Assembly (NCBI GenBank): GCA_025352765.1
Contig: JANXSI010000302.1
Location: forward strand, 1-22,812
Length of the DNA stretch: 22,812 nt
Reading direction: 5' to 3'
Source of the DNA: Devosia sp.
GTDB taxonomy: Bacteria; Pseudomonadota; Alphaproteobacteria; Rhizobiales; Devosiaceae
Shown here: in pieces, positions 8,360-17,700 of the stretch
Numbering within the stretch: the first letter of the stretch is position 1
Layout of the letters: the number at the start of each line of letters is the position of its first letter
Notes under the pieces: generated by a model
The model's database searches: none
What the model was told of the DNA's origin: nothing
Seen by the model: the letters and a program-made list of their open reading frames with translations, nothing else
Position numbers and translations under genes: made by a program

Positions 8360-8547
8360 ATCGGCATCGAACACTGACCCCCGAGTGAGCGGAACGATGT
8401 ATATGATTTTGCTCGGAAACTCGTCGCACAGGTGGGGTCATCATCGGCGCCGATCGTGACCCCCTCAAAATGACCGTTTGTGTCAGACAATCAATGCGTT
8501 ACCCACCTCGCCGCCTGGGGTCAGTGTCCGGTGCCGATTCACAACGT
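8360..8547. repeat. GGGGTCA...GCCGAT repeats in both orientations, IS21-end-like remnant
   Basis: Three copies of a roughly 21-bp unit (GGGGTCA, about 7 variable bases, then GCCGAT) are visible. One is on the minus strand at 8360-8382, one on the plus strand at 8517-8539, and one at 8434-8463 is itself a 30-bp palindrome with two mismatched base pairs. Extra GGTCATTT units flank them at about 8469-8475 (minus) and 8551-8558 (plus). Interspersed units of this look are typical of the multiple terminal repeats of IS21-family elements. No istA or istB coding sequence was found, so at most this is a remnant. Confidence 0.4.
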
Positions 8548-8624
8548 ATGGGTCATTTGTTGCACTCGACCACCTTTTCCTGGGGCCGGGTTTTCGCCTT
8601 GGTCGGTTTTTTTGCGCGACGTAT

Positions 8625-8650
8625 GGAAGAAACGGTGTTCGCAAGGTGTT
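8625..8650 (+). promoter_or_regulatory. ECF-type promoter P1 for the sigma operon
   Basis: GGAAGAA (8625-8631), 12 bases, AGGTGTT (8644-8650). This fits an ECF promoter with a GGAA -35 element and a TGTT-type -10 element 17 bases after GGAAG. It ends 46 bp before the sigma-factor start. Two other places in the window share the motif with exactly the same spacing. It also resembles the EcfG general-stress consensus (GGAAC-N16/17-CGTT). Confidence 0.65.
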
Positions 8651-8696
8651 GTGTCCTAAGCTGGGGTACTGAACCTACCCGGCCGGGGGCTATGCG

Positions 8697-9230
8697 ATGC
8701 GGCACGATGGGGTAAAGAGCGACCTAGTCGCGCTCTTGCCGCGGATTCGGCGATTTGCGATGTTGCTTACGAGTTCCAGCGACGAAGCCGACGACCTCGT
8801 GCAGTCAGCTGTCGAGCGCACGCTGAACCGCCTTGATCAATGGCAACCTGGGACGCGGCTGGACAGGTGGGTGTTCCAGATCGTCAAGACCGTCTGGTTG
8901 AATGGCCGACGGTCTTCGACGCTGCGTCGTGCCGAGAACATCGATGACCACACTGAGGCCTACAGCGTTGACGGCCGAAGTCTAGTCGAGGCGAAACTCA
9001 CCCTGAGCGAAGTTCGCGCCGCCTTTGACGCCCTTCCGGACGAGCAGCGTCAGGCGCTCTTTCTCGTTTGTGTCGAGGGCTACACCTATGTCGAAGCAGC
9101 TGATTTGCTAGCGATACCCTTGGGCACCGTGATTAGCCGACTGACGCGAGGTCGTGCTGCTCTGGTCGCTCGGCAAAACCCAGTAGAAAGCAACATCGAG
9201 CTTATTGGGCAAAGGGCAAGACGCCAATGA
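8697..9230 (+). CDS. ECF-family RNA polymerase sigma factor
   Basis: A 177-residue sigma-70 family protein with only region 2 (about residues 8-72, 'DLVALLPRIRRFAMLLTSSSDEADDLVQSAVERTLNRL...RLDRWVFQIVKTVWLNGRR') and region 4 (about 104-157, 'ALPDEQRQALFLVCVEGYTYVEAADLLAIPLGTVISRLTRGRAAL'), as is usual for ECF factors. It should direct RNA polymerase to a small regulon. Its stop overlaps the next start (ATGA at 9227-9230), coupling it to a membrane anti-sigma factor. A G-rich Shine-Dalgarno-like stretch lies about 8 nt before ATG. The promoter P1 upstream recurs before the adhesin gene, so autoregulation plus adhesin control is the likely role. Confidence 0.9.
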   Translation: MRHDGVKSDLVALLPRIRRFAMLLTSSSDEADDLVQSAVERTLNRLDQWQPGTRLDRWVFQIVKTVWLNGRRSSTLRRAENIDDHTEAYSVDGRSLVEAKLTLSEVRAAFDALPDEQRQALFLVCVEGYTYVEAADLLAIPLGTVISRLTRGRAALVARQNPVESNIELIGQRARRQ

Positions 9231-10003
9231 CCCAATCTTCAGTCGACGACATTATGCTGATGGCATTCATCGATGGCGCTCTGGAACCTGCGGCGGCCGC
9301 AAAAGTGGAGGCCAAAATTGCTGCCGATCCGAAGGTAGCAGGAAGGGTCAAGTTGATGATCGATTCCACCGAGCTACTGCGTCAATCTTTTTGCGCGGAA
9401 CTCGCGGTACCCGCCGAAGTCCAGCGCCGCGCGGTCACGACGATTGGAGGTGATTGGCGCAGACGGACATTTTCAGTTGCGATGCCTGTGGCTGCTGCGA
9501 TCATCGTTGCTTTCGCGGTGGGCGTTCTTTTCGAAGCGGGACGAGGGTCGCTGGCGCCTGACGGGCTTGACCATGTCCTACAGGAGGTCGGGGAGTATCA
9601 CGCGGTCTTCGCGCAGGAGACTAGCCATCTGGTTGAAGTGCCGGCGACCCAACTGGCCGAGATCCGCATGTGGCTGGGTGAAAGAGTTGGCTTCCCGCTC
9701 GCAGTACCGGACCTGAGGGGCGACGGACTTGAGTTCAAGGGCGCTAGACTCCTCGTCGTCGATGGTCGGCCAGTCGCGCAGTTGATGTACACCGATGCCG
9801 CGGGTGCTCCTATTGCGCTATGCGCGGGCTCAAGCCAGATTCCCGATAGCCCCAACATCCACTTGGCATCGAATGGCGATACCCGGTTGTTTGGCTCCGC
9901 AAAGGCCGGTCGCTTCTTTGTCGTTGCCGGACCGTCTGGTCGGCAGGCTCTCTTGCAGGAACTTTCGAACAACATTTCAGACCTCCTCGTGGTTAGATCT
10001 TGA
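9227..10003 (+). CDS. Transmembrane anti-sigma factor
   Basis: A 258-residue protein with a cytoplasmic anti-sigma-like N-terminal region ('MLMAFIDGALEPAAAAKVEAKIAADPKVAGRV', about 10-42), one membrane helix at about 82-102 ('FSVAMPVAAAIIVAFAVGVLFEAG'), and a periplasmic domain of about 150 residues. The zinc HxxxCxxC motif of ZAS anti-sigma factors is absent. The role, holding the ECF factor at the membrane until a signal arrives, is inferred from the domain pattern and the ATGA overlap with the sigma gene. The closely related protein at 22263 shares the periplasmic segment 'EYHAVF.QETSHLVEVPA.QLAEI..WLG..VGFPLAVPDLR', which marks it as the conserved, possibly signal-sensing part. Confidence 0.85.
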   Translation: MTQSSVDDIMLMAFIDGALEPAAAAKVEAKIAADPKVAGRVKLMIDSTELLRQSFCAELAVPAEVQRRAVTTIGGDWRRRTFSVAMPVAAAIIVAFAVGVLFEAGRGSLAPDGLDHVLQEVGEYHAVFAQETSHLVEVPATQLAEIRMWLGERVGFPLAVPDLRGDGLEFKGARLLVVDGRPVAQLMYTDAAGAPIALCAGSSQIPDSPNIHLASNGDTRLFGSAKAGRFFVVAGPSGRQALLQELSNNISDLLVVRS

Positions 10004-10070
10004 AAGCCTGGCAATTGTTTGATTCTCGCCGCAATTTGGGAAGCCTGCCCTGAGTAGCGCCGCCCTATCA

Positions 10071-11780
10071 TTGCCAATCAAGGGCAAGAGAAGTGCGGCG
10101 CCGATGACCCCCGCGGCCGCCGGGGCAGTCGTGGCTTTGTTCATTGTCAGCCTGATGTCGAACCTGCTCATGCTGGCTGGCCCGTTGTTCATGCTTCAGA
10201 TCTACGACCGGGTTCTGTCGAGCAAGTCCATCCCGACGCTACTGGCGTTCGTGGTCCTGATCGTCGGCGTCTATATCTTCTATGCGTTCATCGAGACGGT
10301 GCGTTCTCGCATGTCGCTGCGGCTGGCCAATCTATTCGATCACATGGTCGGCGAGCGACTGTTCCACGCCTCGGTGCGGTTACGCCTGATGTCCGGACAA
10401 TCCAGTGCGCTCGACCCAGTGCGCGACGGCGACACGCTGCGCACATTCCTATCGAGCCCAGGGCCGCTGGCACTACTCGACCTGCCCTGGGTGCCGATCT
10501 ACCTCGTGCTGGTGTTCGTCATTCACCCCTATATCGGCTGGCTGACGGCAGGTGGTGCGATCGTCGTAACGCTTCTAATGCTGGTCAACGAATTCGCGCT
10601 CCGCAAGCCGAGCAAGGAGTCCAGTTCGGCGATTTCCAGCCGGCAGCGCCAGACCGACGACGCCCGTGCTAATGCTGAGACCATCGTGGCGATGGGCATG
10701 CTCGGCGATGTCGGGCGGCGCTGGACCGAGCGGACGCGCGTCATGCTGACGACGCAGCGCATCGCTACCGACCGGGCGATGCTGTTCTCCTCAATCACCA
10801 AGGCCGTGCGCATGCTGTTGCAGTCGCTGGTGCTGGGCCTGGGCGCCTATGTGGTGATCCAGGGCGAGATGACCGGCGGGCTGATGATCGCCGCCTCGGT
10901 GATGACCTCGCGGGCGCTGTCGCCGGTCGAGCAGACAATTGCCCAGTGGAAACAGTTCGTCGCCGCGCGACAGGCTTTCGGGCGCATCCGCAAACTCCTC
11001 GCCATGGCGGCCAATCGAAACCGTGACACGATGCTGCCCTTGCCCAAGGCCTCGCTCACGGTGCGTGGCCTGATCGCGGCGCCGCCCGGCTCAAATCAGC
11101 CGATCATCAGCGGGATGCAGTTCGAGCTCGCTGCCGGCGATGGCCTGGGGGTGCTCGGGCTCTCGGGTTCGGGCAAGAGCTCGCTGGCACGCACGCTGTG
11201 CGGCGTATGGACGCCGCTGGGCGGCGAAGTGCGCTTCGATGGCGCCCTGCTTCATCATTACGACCCATCGCAGATCGGCGAGATCGTCGGCTACCTACCG
11301 CAACGCGCCGATCTCTTCGAGGGCACGGTTGCCGAAAACATCGCCCGGTTTTCGCCTCATGCGACCAGCGAAAAGGTGATCGCCGCAGCGCGGCTCGCCA
11401 ATGTGCACGAGCTAATCTCCTGCCTCCCCAATGGCTACGACACGCCAGTGGGAGTTTCGGGCGACAACCTCAGCGCCGGCCAGCGGCAGCGTATCGGGTT
11501 GGCGCGAGCGCTATACGGAGATCCCTTCCTCGTCGTGCTCGACGAACCCAACTCCAACCTCGATGCGGAGGGCGACGCCGCACTGACCGATGCGATCGGC
11601 GCCATACGGCGGCGCGGCGGGATCGTCGTGGTCGTCGCGCACCGGCCCAGCGCCGTGCTGGCGGTTGACAAGCTGCTGTTCATGAAAGGGGGCCGTCAGC
11701 TCGTCTTTGGGCCCAAGAACGACGTCCTGAAGCAGATCACCGGCGATAATGTGCAACCGATACGGGTGCCGGGTACATGA
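10071..11780 (+). CDS. Type I secretion ABC transporter, permease/ATPase fusion (PrtD-like)
   Basis: An inner-membrane exporter half-transporter of up to 569 residues, of the protease/lipase/RTX type with no N-terminal C39-like domain. The membrane domain (about 15-300) contains 'AGPLFMLQIYDRVLSSKSIPTLLAF', typical of PrtD/AprD. The ATPase domain has Walker A 'GLSGSGKSS' (about 363-371), signature 'LSAGQRQR' (about 466), Walker B 'FLVVLDEPNSNLD' (about 485-497) and H-loop His in 'VVAHRPS' (about 524). The start is uncertain: TTG 10071 has no good Shine-Dalgarno sequence and ATG 10104 is a plausible alternative. It lies 67 bp after the anti-sigma gene, likely in the same operon, and overlaps the adaptor gene by ATGA. 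The RTX protein at 14749 is the obvious substrate. Confidence 0.92.
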   Translation: MPIKGKRSAAPMTPAAAGAVVALFIVSLMSNLLMLAGPLFMLQIYDRVLSSKSIPTLLAFVVLIVGVYIFYAFIETVRSRMSLRLANLFDHMVGERLFHASVRLRLMSGQSSALDPVRDGDTLRTFLSSPGPLALLDLPWVPIYLVLVFVIHPYIGWLTAGGAIVVTLLMLVNEFALRKPSKESSSAISSRQRQTDDARANAETIVAMGMLGDVGRRWTERTRVMLTTQRIATDRAMLFSSITKAVRMLLQSLVLGLGAYVVIQGEMTGGLMIAASVMTSRALSPVEQTIAQWKQFVAARQAFGRIRKLLAMAANRNRDTMLPLPKASLTVRGLIAAPPGSNQPIISGMQFELAAGDGLGVLGLSGSGKSSLARTLCGVWTPLGGEVRFDGALLHHYDPSQIGEIVGYLPQRADLFEGTVAENIARFSPHATSEKVIAAARLANVHELISCLPNGYDTPVGVSGDNLSAGQRQRIGLARALYGDPFLVVLDEPNSNLDAEGDAALTDAIGAIRRRGGIVVVVAHRPSAVLAVDKLLFMKGGRQLVFGPKNDVLKQITGDNVQPIRVPGT

Positions 11781-13090
11781 CGGTGATGACCGAAACCCTG
11801 GCCGGCGATCTCGACAGCCTGAAGCGACATTCCATCGTCGGCATGCTGGCAATCTTCGGGCTGTTCGGAGGGCTGCTGCTCTGGGCCGCATCGGTGGACG
11901 TCGCCGGCGCGGTGATCTCGGGCGGCACGCTGGTGGTCGAAAGTTACGCTAAACAGATCCAGCATCAGGATGGCGGCACGGTGCGCGAGATTCTCGTGCA
12001 CAATGAAGACCGCGTCATCGAAGGCCAAGTGCTGATCCGCCTCGACGATACCGCCATTCGCGCCAGCCTTGGCGTCGTCACAGCGCAGCTCAGCGAGGCG
12101 TTGGTGCAAGAAGCGCGACTTGTCGCGCAGATCGCCAGCCAGCCGACATTCAATTTGTCTGGCGGGCTTGATAGCAAGGATGTGACGGTCGCCGCGTTGG
12201 CCTCTACGCAACAGCAAATCCTGACTGCGGCGCTGGCGGATCGGGAGGGTCGTGTGGGCCAGCTCAACGAGCAGATCTCGCAACTCGACCACCAGATCGA
12301 TGGGCTCGGTATGCAACTATCGGCGGCCGTCAAGCAGCTGGCGATCGTCAGCGCCCGCATGAAGGATGTGGACGGGCTCTACGCGCAACAGCTCGTCCAG
12401 GGAGCCGAGGTTAGCAATTTGCATATGCAGGAAGCGTCCGCCGAGGGTGAGAAGGGCAGGCTGATTGCGGCGATCGCCCAGGCCCATGCAACGATCGCGG
12501 AAAAGACGTTGGCCATCGAGCAGACGAAGACAGACTTCATGTCGCAAACGCTCGATACACTGCAAAAGACTCGGCAGACCATCGCCGAAGCGCAGCAACA
12601 GAAACTGGTAGGCGAGGATAGACTCAGCCGGACCGTGATCCGCTCGCCGCAGATGGGCATCGTGCATGAATCGATCGTGCATACTATCGGCGGGGTCGTT
12701 ACGCCGGGACAGACGCTTATGCAGATCGTTCCCGAAGCGGACAACTTGCTGGTAGGCATCCGCATCGACCCCAACGACATCGATGCTGTGCAGGTCGGCC
12801 AGAAGGTCAACCTGAGGTTTACCAGCCTCGATCATCGCAAGACGCCTGAGGCCTGGGGCAAGATCGAGACCGTTTCGCCTGACCTGGTGATCGAGCAGCA
12901 GAGCGGCCGGCGCTACTTCACCGCCAATGTCCGCATCGACCCCGATGAGCAAATTCGGCTAAACAAGACGATCAAGCTGATGCCAGGCATGCCGGTCGAA
13001 GCATTCGTCACGACTGGCGATCGCAGCGTGCTGAGCTACATACTCCACCCGCTGGTCGAAGAACTGCAACTAGCGTTCCGGGAGCAGTAG
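11777..13090 (+). CDS. HlyD-family periplasmic adaptor of the type I secretion system (PrtE-like)
   Basis: A 437-residue membrane fusion protein linking the ABC exporter to an outer-membrane TolC-like channel. It has a short cytoplasmic tail, one membrane helix (about 19-39), a lipoyl-like segment split around a long coiled coil (about 95-300, rich in Q, A, L and E), the returning 'SRTVIRSPQMGIVHESIVHTIGGVVTPGQTLMQIVP' half of the lipoyl domain, and a C-terminal β-barrel region ending '...HPLVEELQLAFREQ'. It is translationally coupled to the exporter gene. No TolC-type gene is present in the window, so the outer-membrane partner must be encoded elsewhere. Confidence 0.92.
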   Translation: MTVMTETLAGDLDSLKRHSIVGMLAIFGLFGGLLLWAASVDVAGAVISGGTLVVESYAKQIQHQDGGTVREILVHNEDRVIEGQVLIRLDDTAIRASLGVVTAQLSEALVQEARLVAQIASQPTFNLSGGLDSKDVTVAALASTQQQILTAALADREGRVGQLNEQISQLDHQIDGLGMQLSAAVKQLAIVSARMKDVDGLYAQQLVQGAEVSNLHMQEASAEGEKGRLIAAIAQAHATIAEKTLAIEQTKTDFMSQTLDTLQKTRQTIAEAQQQKLVGEDRLSRTVIRSPQMGIVHESIVHTIGGVVTPGQTLMQIVPEADNLLVGIRIDPNDIDAVQVGQKVNLRFTSLDHRKTPEAWGKIETVSPDLVIEQQSGRRYFTANVRIDPDEQIRLNKTIKLMPGMPVEAFVTTGDRSVLSYILHPLVEELQLAFREQ

Positions 13091-13104
13091 GTCGCGACCA
13101 CTGC
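13084..13104. terminator. Hairpin across the HlyD stop codon
   Basis: A 21-bp inverted repeat, 10-bp arms with one mismatch (GCAGTAGGTC / CGACCACTGC), includes the TAG stop of the adaptor gene. There is no T run after it. It could mark the end of the secretion operon or stabilise the mRNA 3' end; termination is only inferred. Confidence 0.35.
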
Positions 13105-13230
13105 GTCGGCCAATCGTCGGCACGCTTTCGCTGTTGTCGCGGGCACTCAGCAGGCGGACCTAGGGATTGAGCCACGCCGCCGGCCCTTCAACTGAATTAG
13201 TCGCCGTGAAAACGGCCACTACCTCTCGCG

Positions 13231-14445
13231 TCAACCTATCGAGATCGTGCACTCGTGGAATTCGTAACCTCCTACAAGGTTGTTCCAGGCCATGTCTGGC
13301 GTGCCAACAACGCGAAGCCCGGGAATCGCCAAAAGGCGTGAAAGGAACACCGCGCTTTCTTGCATCGCAATGAAGGCGCCTGGACAGCGGTGCCGGCCGT
13401 CGCCGAACCCCATGGCCGCGCCACCTGTCTTAGGGTCGGGCATCTTGCGATCCGGGTCGAGATGAAACGGACATTCGCCGACCGCCTCGATGTCAGCATT
13501 GGCCGAGCGCACGTCGACCACAAATTCCTGGCCCGCTTCGACTAGTTCCCCATCGGGCAGTTCAAATGCCGAGGTGGCGCGGCGGTAGAGCTTGCCGATC
13601 ACCGGTTCGAGCCGCAAAATCTCTTCAAGGATGGCTCGCTGCTCGTCATCGCCGGCTGCGACGAAACGCTCCCGCAGCGACGGCCGCTCGATGAGATGCA
13701 GCGCCGCGATGGTGATGAATTCGCGCGTCGTCACCATTCCCGCTGCTCCGAACAGGACGCATTCGGTAAGGATCTCGCTGTCCTTGTACCCTTGGCTGAT
13801 CAAATGCGAGATGACGTCTTCGCGCGGCTTCTTTCGGCGGCTTCGGATATTGGGCAGAACGTCAAACAGATAGAACAGGCCGAGCTTTGCTTGGCTGGTG
13901 ATGATCCGCCAAACCAGCTTTGGCGACATCGGCAGTCCCACTGGCGGGTTGGTCAAAAATCTTGAGATGCGGCCGGGCATCCCCGGAAGATAGTGTTGGG
14001 TAAGTCCAACGATCTCTGCCGCGACAGTCACTGACATATCCATCGCCATGACGTCGAGGCGACCGTTGCCGCGCTTCTGCAGGTCCTCGACAAGGCGTGA
14101 TGTCTCGCGGTCGATAAGGCTGCGGTAATTTTCTTCCGCCCATCGAGGCGCAAAGAACCGAGCTGTCGCTCGCCTCTGCTCTTGGTGCAGGTCGCCTTCA
14201 AGAAAGAGCATCGGTAGCCGCATAAGGGAACGCTTCATGCCCCGCATGATGTCGGCGCCAAACCCCGACTGTTCGACAGCGGCCGATCGCAGAACGCCCC
14301 GCGCTAGCTCATGACTGTTGACATGGATCACGCCACTTCGGTCCCTGATCAGCGGGTCGTGCGGCGCCCAGTCCGCCATCTGGGCGGTCCGTCGATCATC
14401 CCGAAGTTCACTCGGAGCGGTCTCAAGTCTGGGCTTTTGGATCAC
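13231..14445 (-). CDS. Cytochrome P450
   Basis: A 404-residue soluble bacterial P450 that would oxidise a small molecule using O2 and electrons from partner proteins; no ferredoxin or reductase gene is nearby. The heme loop 'MGFGDGRHRCPGAF' carries the cysteine ligand at about residue 354, and the K-helix ExxR is 'EILR' at about 275-279. The I-helix oxygen motif is 'AGMVTT', where valine (about residue 238) occupies the place usually held by Asp or Glu. The start is set at GTG 14445 because GAGGAG lies 6 nt upstream; a TTG at 14466 gives a longer, less likely form. It follows the giant adhesin on the same strand after 303 bp and faces the secretion operon convergently. Its connection to the adhesin is unknown. 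Confidence 0.92.
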   Translation of the reverse strand: MIQKPRLETAPSELRDDRRTAQMADWAPHDPLIRDRSGVIHVNSHELARGVLRSAAVEQSGFGADIMRGMKRSLMRLPMLFLEGDLHQEQRRATARFFAPRWAEENYRSLIDRETSRLVEDLQKRGNGRLDVMAMDMSVTVAAEIVGLTQHYLPGMPGRISRFLTNPPVGLPMSPKLVWRIITSQAKLGLFYLFDVLPNIRSRRKKPREDVISHLISQGYKDSEILTECVLFGAAGMVTTREFITIAALHLIERPSLRERFVAAGDDEQRAILEEILRLEPVIGKLYRRATSAFELPDGELVEAGQEFVVDVRSANADIEAVGECPFHLDPDRKMPDPKTGGAAMGFGDGRHRCPGAFIAMQESAVFLSRLLAIPGLRVVGTPDMAWNNLVGGYEFHECTISIG

Positions 14446-14748
14446 CGCGCACTCCTCGGGTCGCAAAGACCATACGATCTAATGACCAGACCAGGCCACA
14501 GACGAGGGCGCTCAAGTATTGCACAAAGTTACGTGTTTCCAAGCACGGCGCCGACCGACGAACCTCGTAAGGTATCTACGCCACTAGGTGATCGAGCCTA
14601 GAGGCGTCGACGTCTCGGCCGCGTAGCCGCTCAGTGTGGCCGCCGCTCATCGTCCGCAACATTGCCTGCCATGAGTTATCCAGTGATAAGTTGACCGGCC
14701 GCTCTAGCGCGGCCCGGTCGTGCTCATGGGCACCGGCGGCGCGACACA
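14446..14748. other. 303-bp gap between the adhesin and P450 genes
   Basis: No gene is supported here. The one clear structure is the GC-rich hairpin at 14693-14719. No copy of the GGAARAA-N12-AGGTGTT motif was found in front of the P450, so it either uses another promoter in this gap or read-through from the adhesin gene. Confidence 0.5.
14693..14719. terminator. Strong hairpin after the adhesin gene
   Basis: GACCGGCCGC, a 6-nt loop (TCTAGC), then GCGG, one bulged C and CCGGTC. That is 10 paired bases with one bulge, about 30 bp past the adhesin stop on the minus strand. No T run follows, so it may act as an attenuator or mRNA stabiliser rather than a full terminator. Confidence 0.45.
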
Positions 14749-17700
14749 CTACACAATGTGCAAATCCGCAGCCCCAAACGTCGCTCCAGCGGTTATCGTT
14801 GCAAACACCACTGCGTCGGCTCCGCTACCTCCGGTTGCGTCCCAGTAGACTGTTCCCGATCCGACGCCAACATTGTCGTAGATGAAGTAGCCGCCGCTTC
14901 CGGCATGTTGCGCGAGCGCGACATCGGCAACGACTGCGAGGGGCGCAGCCGCTCCACTAACTAGACCGTGCCCAAAGCCACTTGCCGACAGCTGCAGATA
15001 GTCGGCTCCGGAGACGAAATCGGTGATCTTGTCTCCTCCGTCGGCAATCGTATTGAACACAAAGGCGTCTGCGCCGGCGCCGCCGGTCAAGATGTCTGCC
15101 CCGAGGCCGCCGGCGATGGTATCGTTTGCCGCGCCACCGCGCAAATCATCAGCAAAGCGCGATCCAACAAGGAGGTCCCTGCCATCGCCAGAGTCGACAA
15201 AGCCTAGACCAGAACCGGTGTAAGACGTGATCCCGCTGAAGTCGAAGACATCGGCCGCCGCTGTACCCGTTACGCCTTTGCCATTGCCTTCCCAAATCTC
15301 GATGGAAGCGCTGGTTGCGTTGAGGCCCGCAAGGCTTAGTGCGGCTGAACCGGTCACCACAATCGTGTCAGTGCCGGCGCCGCCGTCCATCACATCAAAC
15401 GTTGCCTCGGACCCGGTGACCACTATGCGGTCATTGCCGAGGCCGCCCGACACCGTATCGTTGCCGGTCGAGCCAGCCAGCACATCATCGCCAGCATTGC
15501 CCACCAGTACGTCGTTGCCGGCGTTGCCGCGCAGATCGTCAGCAAAGGCGGAGCCAGTAACAAGATCGTCGCCCGAACCAGCGTCGACAAAGGCAAGGCC
15601 AGACAGCGCCTTAAGGTAAGACAAGTCGAAGTGGTCGGCGTTACCGGTGCCAACAACGCTGGACCCGTTCCCAACCCAGTTCTCGATTCCGCTCTGGCCC
15701 GCATCGAAGTTGGTGAAAGTTACCGCCGTGCTTCCCGTCACAAGGATGGTGTCACCATTGGTTTCGCCTCCCGATCCGGCATCGATAATGTCACCCAGGG
15801 CGTCGGATCCCGAGATGACTATGGTGTCATCCCCTGCCCCGCCCTGAACGAGGTCGTTGCCAACACCGCCAGTGAGCGTATCGTTGCCCAGTCCACCGAT
15901 GAGCGTGTCATTCCCCGCCCCGCCATCAAGCCGGTCATTGCCCGCCAACCCGTCGATGCTGTCGTTTCCGTTGTTGCCCGAGACCGTGTCTTCTTCGACC
16001 GTGGTCGCCACCAGCGACGTTGCGGAGTAGACGTCGTCCTTGGACGTTCCGACAATGTTGACACCGACCAGGTTGTCGATCGCGATGGAGAAGTCCTGGA
16101 CAACCACATGGCCTGCGGCGTCTGTCACCTGAAGCTTGATTGTTTCGGAGGTCAGCGTCTCATAGTCGATCACTACACCGGCAGCGACCACAAGCTTGCC
16201 ACTGGATACCGCGAACAAGCCGGCAGGATCGTTGAGCACCTTGTAGGTCAGAGTATCGACGCGATCGGGGTCATCGGCGCTCAAGGTCGCAACGACCGCT
16301 CCCGGTGCCGTGTTCTCCGCAACATGAAGTGACGACAGCGAGATCTGCGTCGGGGCGTCGTTCTCGCCGTTGATCGAGATCCGGGCGATGGCAGTAGCAT
16401 CCCCACCCTGGTTCGATCCGTCTGTCACCGTGTAGCGGAAGGCGAGATCAAGCGTTTCGCCGCCCCCCAGTGAATTGAACTGTGCGGGATCGATGACGAG
16501 GTGATTGTTGACGATGCTGAACGCAATGGGCGCAGCCCAAGTGCCGCCAGCCACGCTTGCCGTCACACCCGCGCCCTGCCCGAGCTTGACGGCAAGAATG
16601 TCCAGGTGATCCACGTCGGTGGTCGTCGAAAGTAGGTCGATAGAGACAGCCGAGGCGTTCTCACTGACCGGCGCCGCAATCACATCCGCCGAAACTACGG
16701 GTGTGTCATCGCGCCCGGTCACGTTGACGATCAATTGTGTGGGAACCTGCACATAACCGTCGGTGATGCTGTAGTCGATAGTCAGTGTCAGCACCTCGCC
16801 CTTGGACAAGTACTGATATGCAGCGTCGGCAGGGTCGAATATAAATTGCTGCGAGGCGACGTCGAAAGTCATTCCCGCCGGCAAGTGGGGGGGAAGGTCC
16901 ACTGCCGAAAGACCGTGCCCCTGGTAGCGGACATCGTCGATGTCGGTTGCATTGCTCAGCGCATTGATACTGACGAGGTTGCCATCTTCATTGGGCGTGG
17001 CGATGACCGGACCCGTGACAATCGGCGCATCATTGGTACCTACGATGGTGAAGGTCGCGCTGGTCATCGTTGTCGCCATGCCGTCGGAGACGCCATAGCT
17101 GACGCTCACAACCTGAACTTCGCCCTGCGCCAGGGACTGGTAGGCAGCCGCAGACGGATCGAGCGTGAACATGTGGCTGGCCGTATCGTAGCTGACGCCG
17201 GCCGGCAGCAGGTCTGGCACTCCAGCGACGGAAAGCACCGCGCCGTGGTCGACGTCGTACGCATTCGCCAGAGCGTCGATGCTTATAGGGCTCGCGTCCT
17301 CAACGGTCGCTGCCGACGCTGCGGTTGCGATGACCGGAGCGTCGTTGACCCCCGTCACCGTGAAAGTCGCTGTGGCATCGACTGCGACGTGTCCATCGCT
17401 AACCTGGTAGTGCAGGCTTTGCGTCTGGATCTCCCCAGCAGCAAGACTCTGAAACGCCGCCGCATGCGGATCAAACCTGGTGACCATGACATCGGGCATG
17501 TAGTAACCGCCCGGCACCGCCACCATCGCAACGCCATCGGGAAGCGGGCCAGGAATGATGGTCAGCACGTCCGTGCTGTCGAGGTCCGTCACATTTGCCA
17601 ACAGGTCGATGGTTTGGGCTGCGCCATCCTCGGCGGCAGCGAAGGCAAGGCTGCCCGCCACCACCGGGATGTCGTTGGTGCCGACCACGGTGAAGGTCGC

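Larger units (their letters stand above)
7897..8696. other. 800-bp gene-poor junction between the element and the sigma operon
   Basis: Contents seen: paired hairpins (7935-7996), a run of short direct repeats of the AAG(G)TCAC type (about 8031-8053), and GGGGTCA...GCCGAT repeats in both orientations (8360-8547) resembling IS21-family terminal repeats. There is also a T run at 8607-8613 that could be a weak terminator, and the ECF-type promoter at 8625-8650. The minus-strand frame 7969-8490 is open but matches nothing I recognise and overlaps these repeats, so I do not call it a gene. The right boundary of the dusA element probably lies here but could not be fixed. Confidence 0.5.

Noticed and set aside
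8438..8452. CATCATCGG-GCC match (12 of 13) to the dusA 5' region as a distal attachment site
   Set aside because: The match lies inside the palindromic repeat, and the flanking bases do not continue the dusA reading frame (no S/V-A-P-M-M equivalent). Chance similarity is more likely.
7969..8490. Minus-strand open frame of 173 codons after the helicase gene
   Set aside because: The product is rich in Cys and Arg, has no recognisable domain, and overlaps the hairpins and GGGGTCA...GCCGAT repeats. Likely non-coding.
8580..8615. Possible intrinsic terminator before promoter P1 (GGCCGGG...CCTTGGTC then T7)
   Set aside because: The stem depends on several G-T pairs. The T run is real, but the hairpin is too weak to call.
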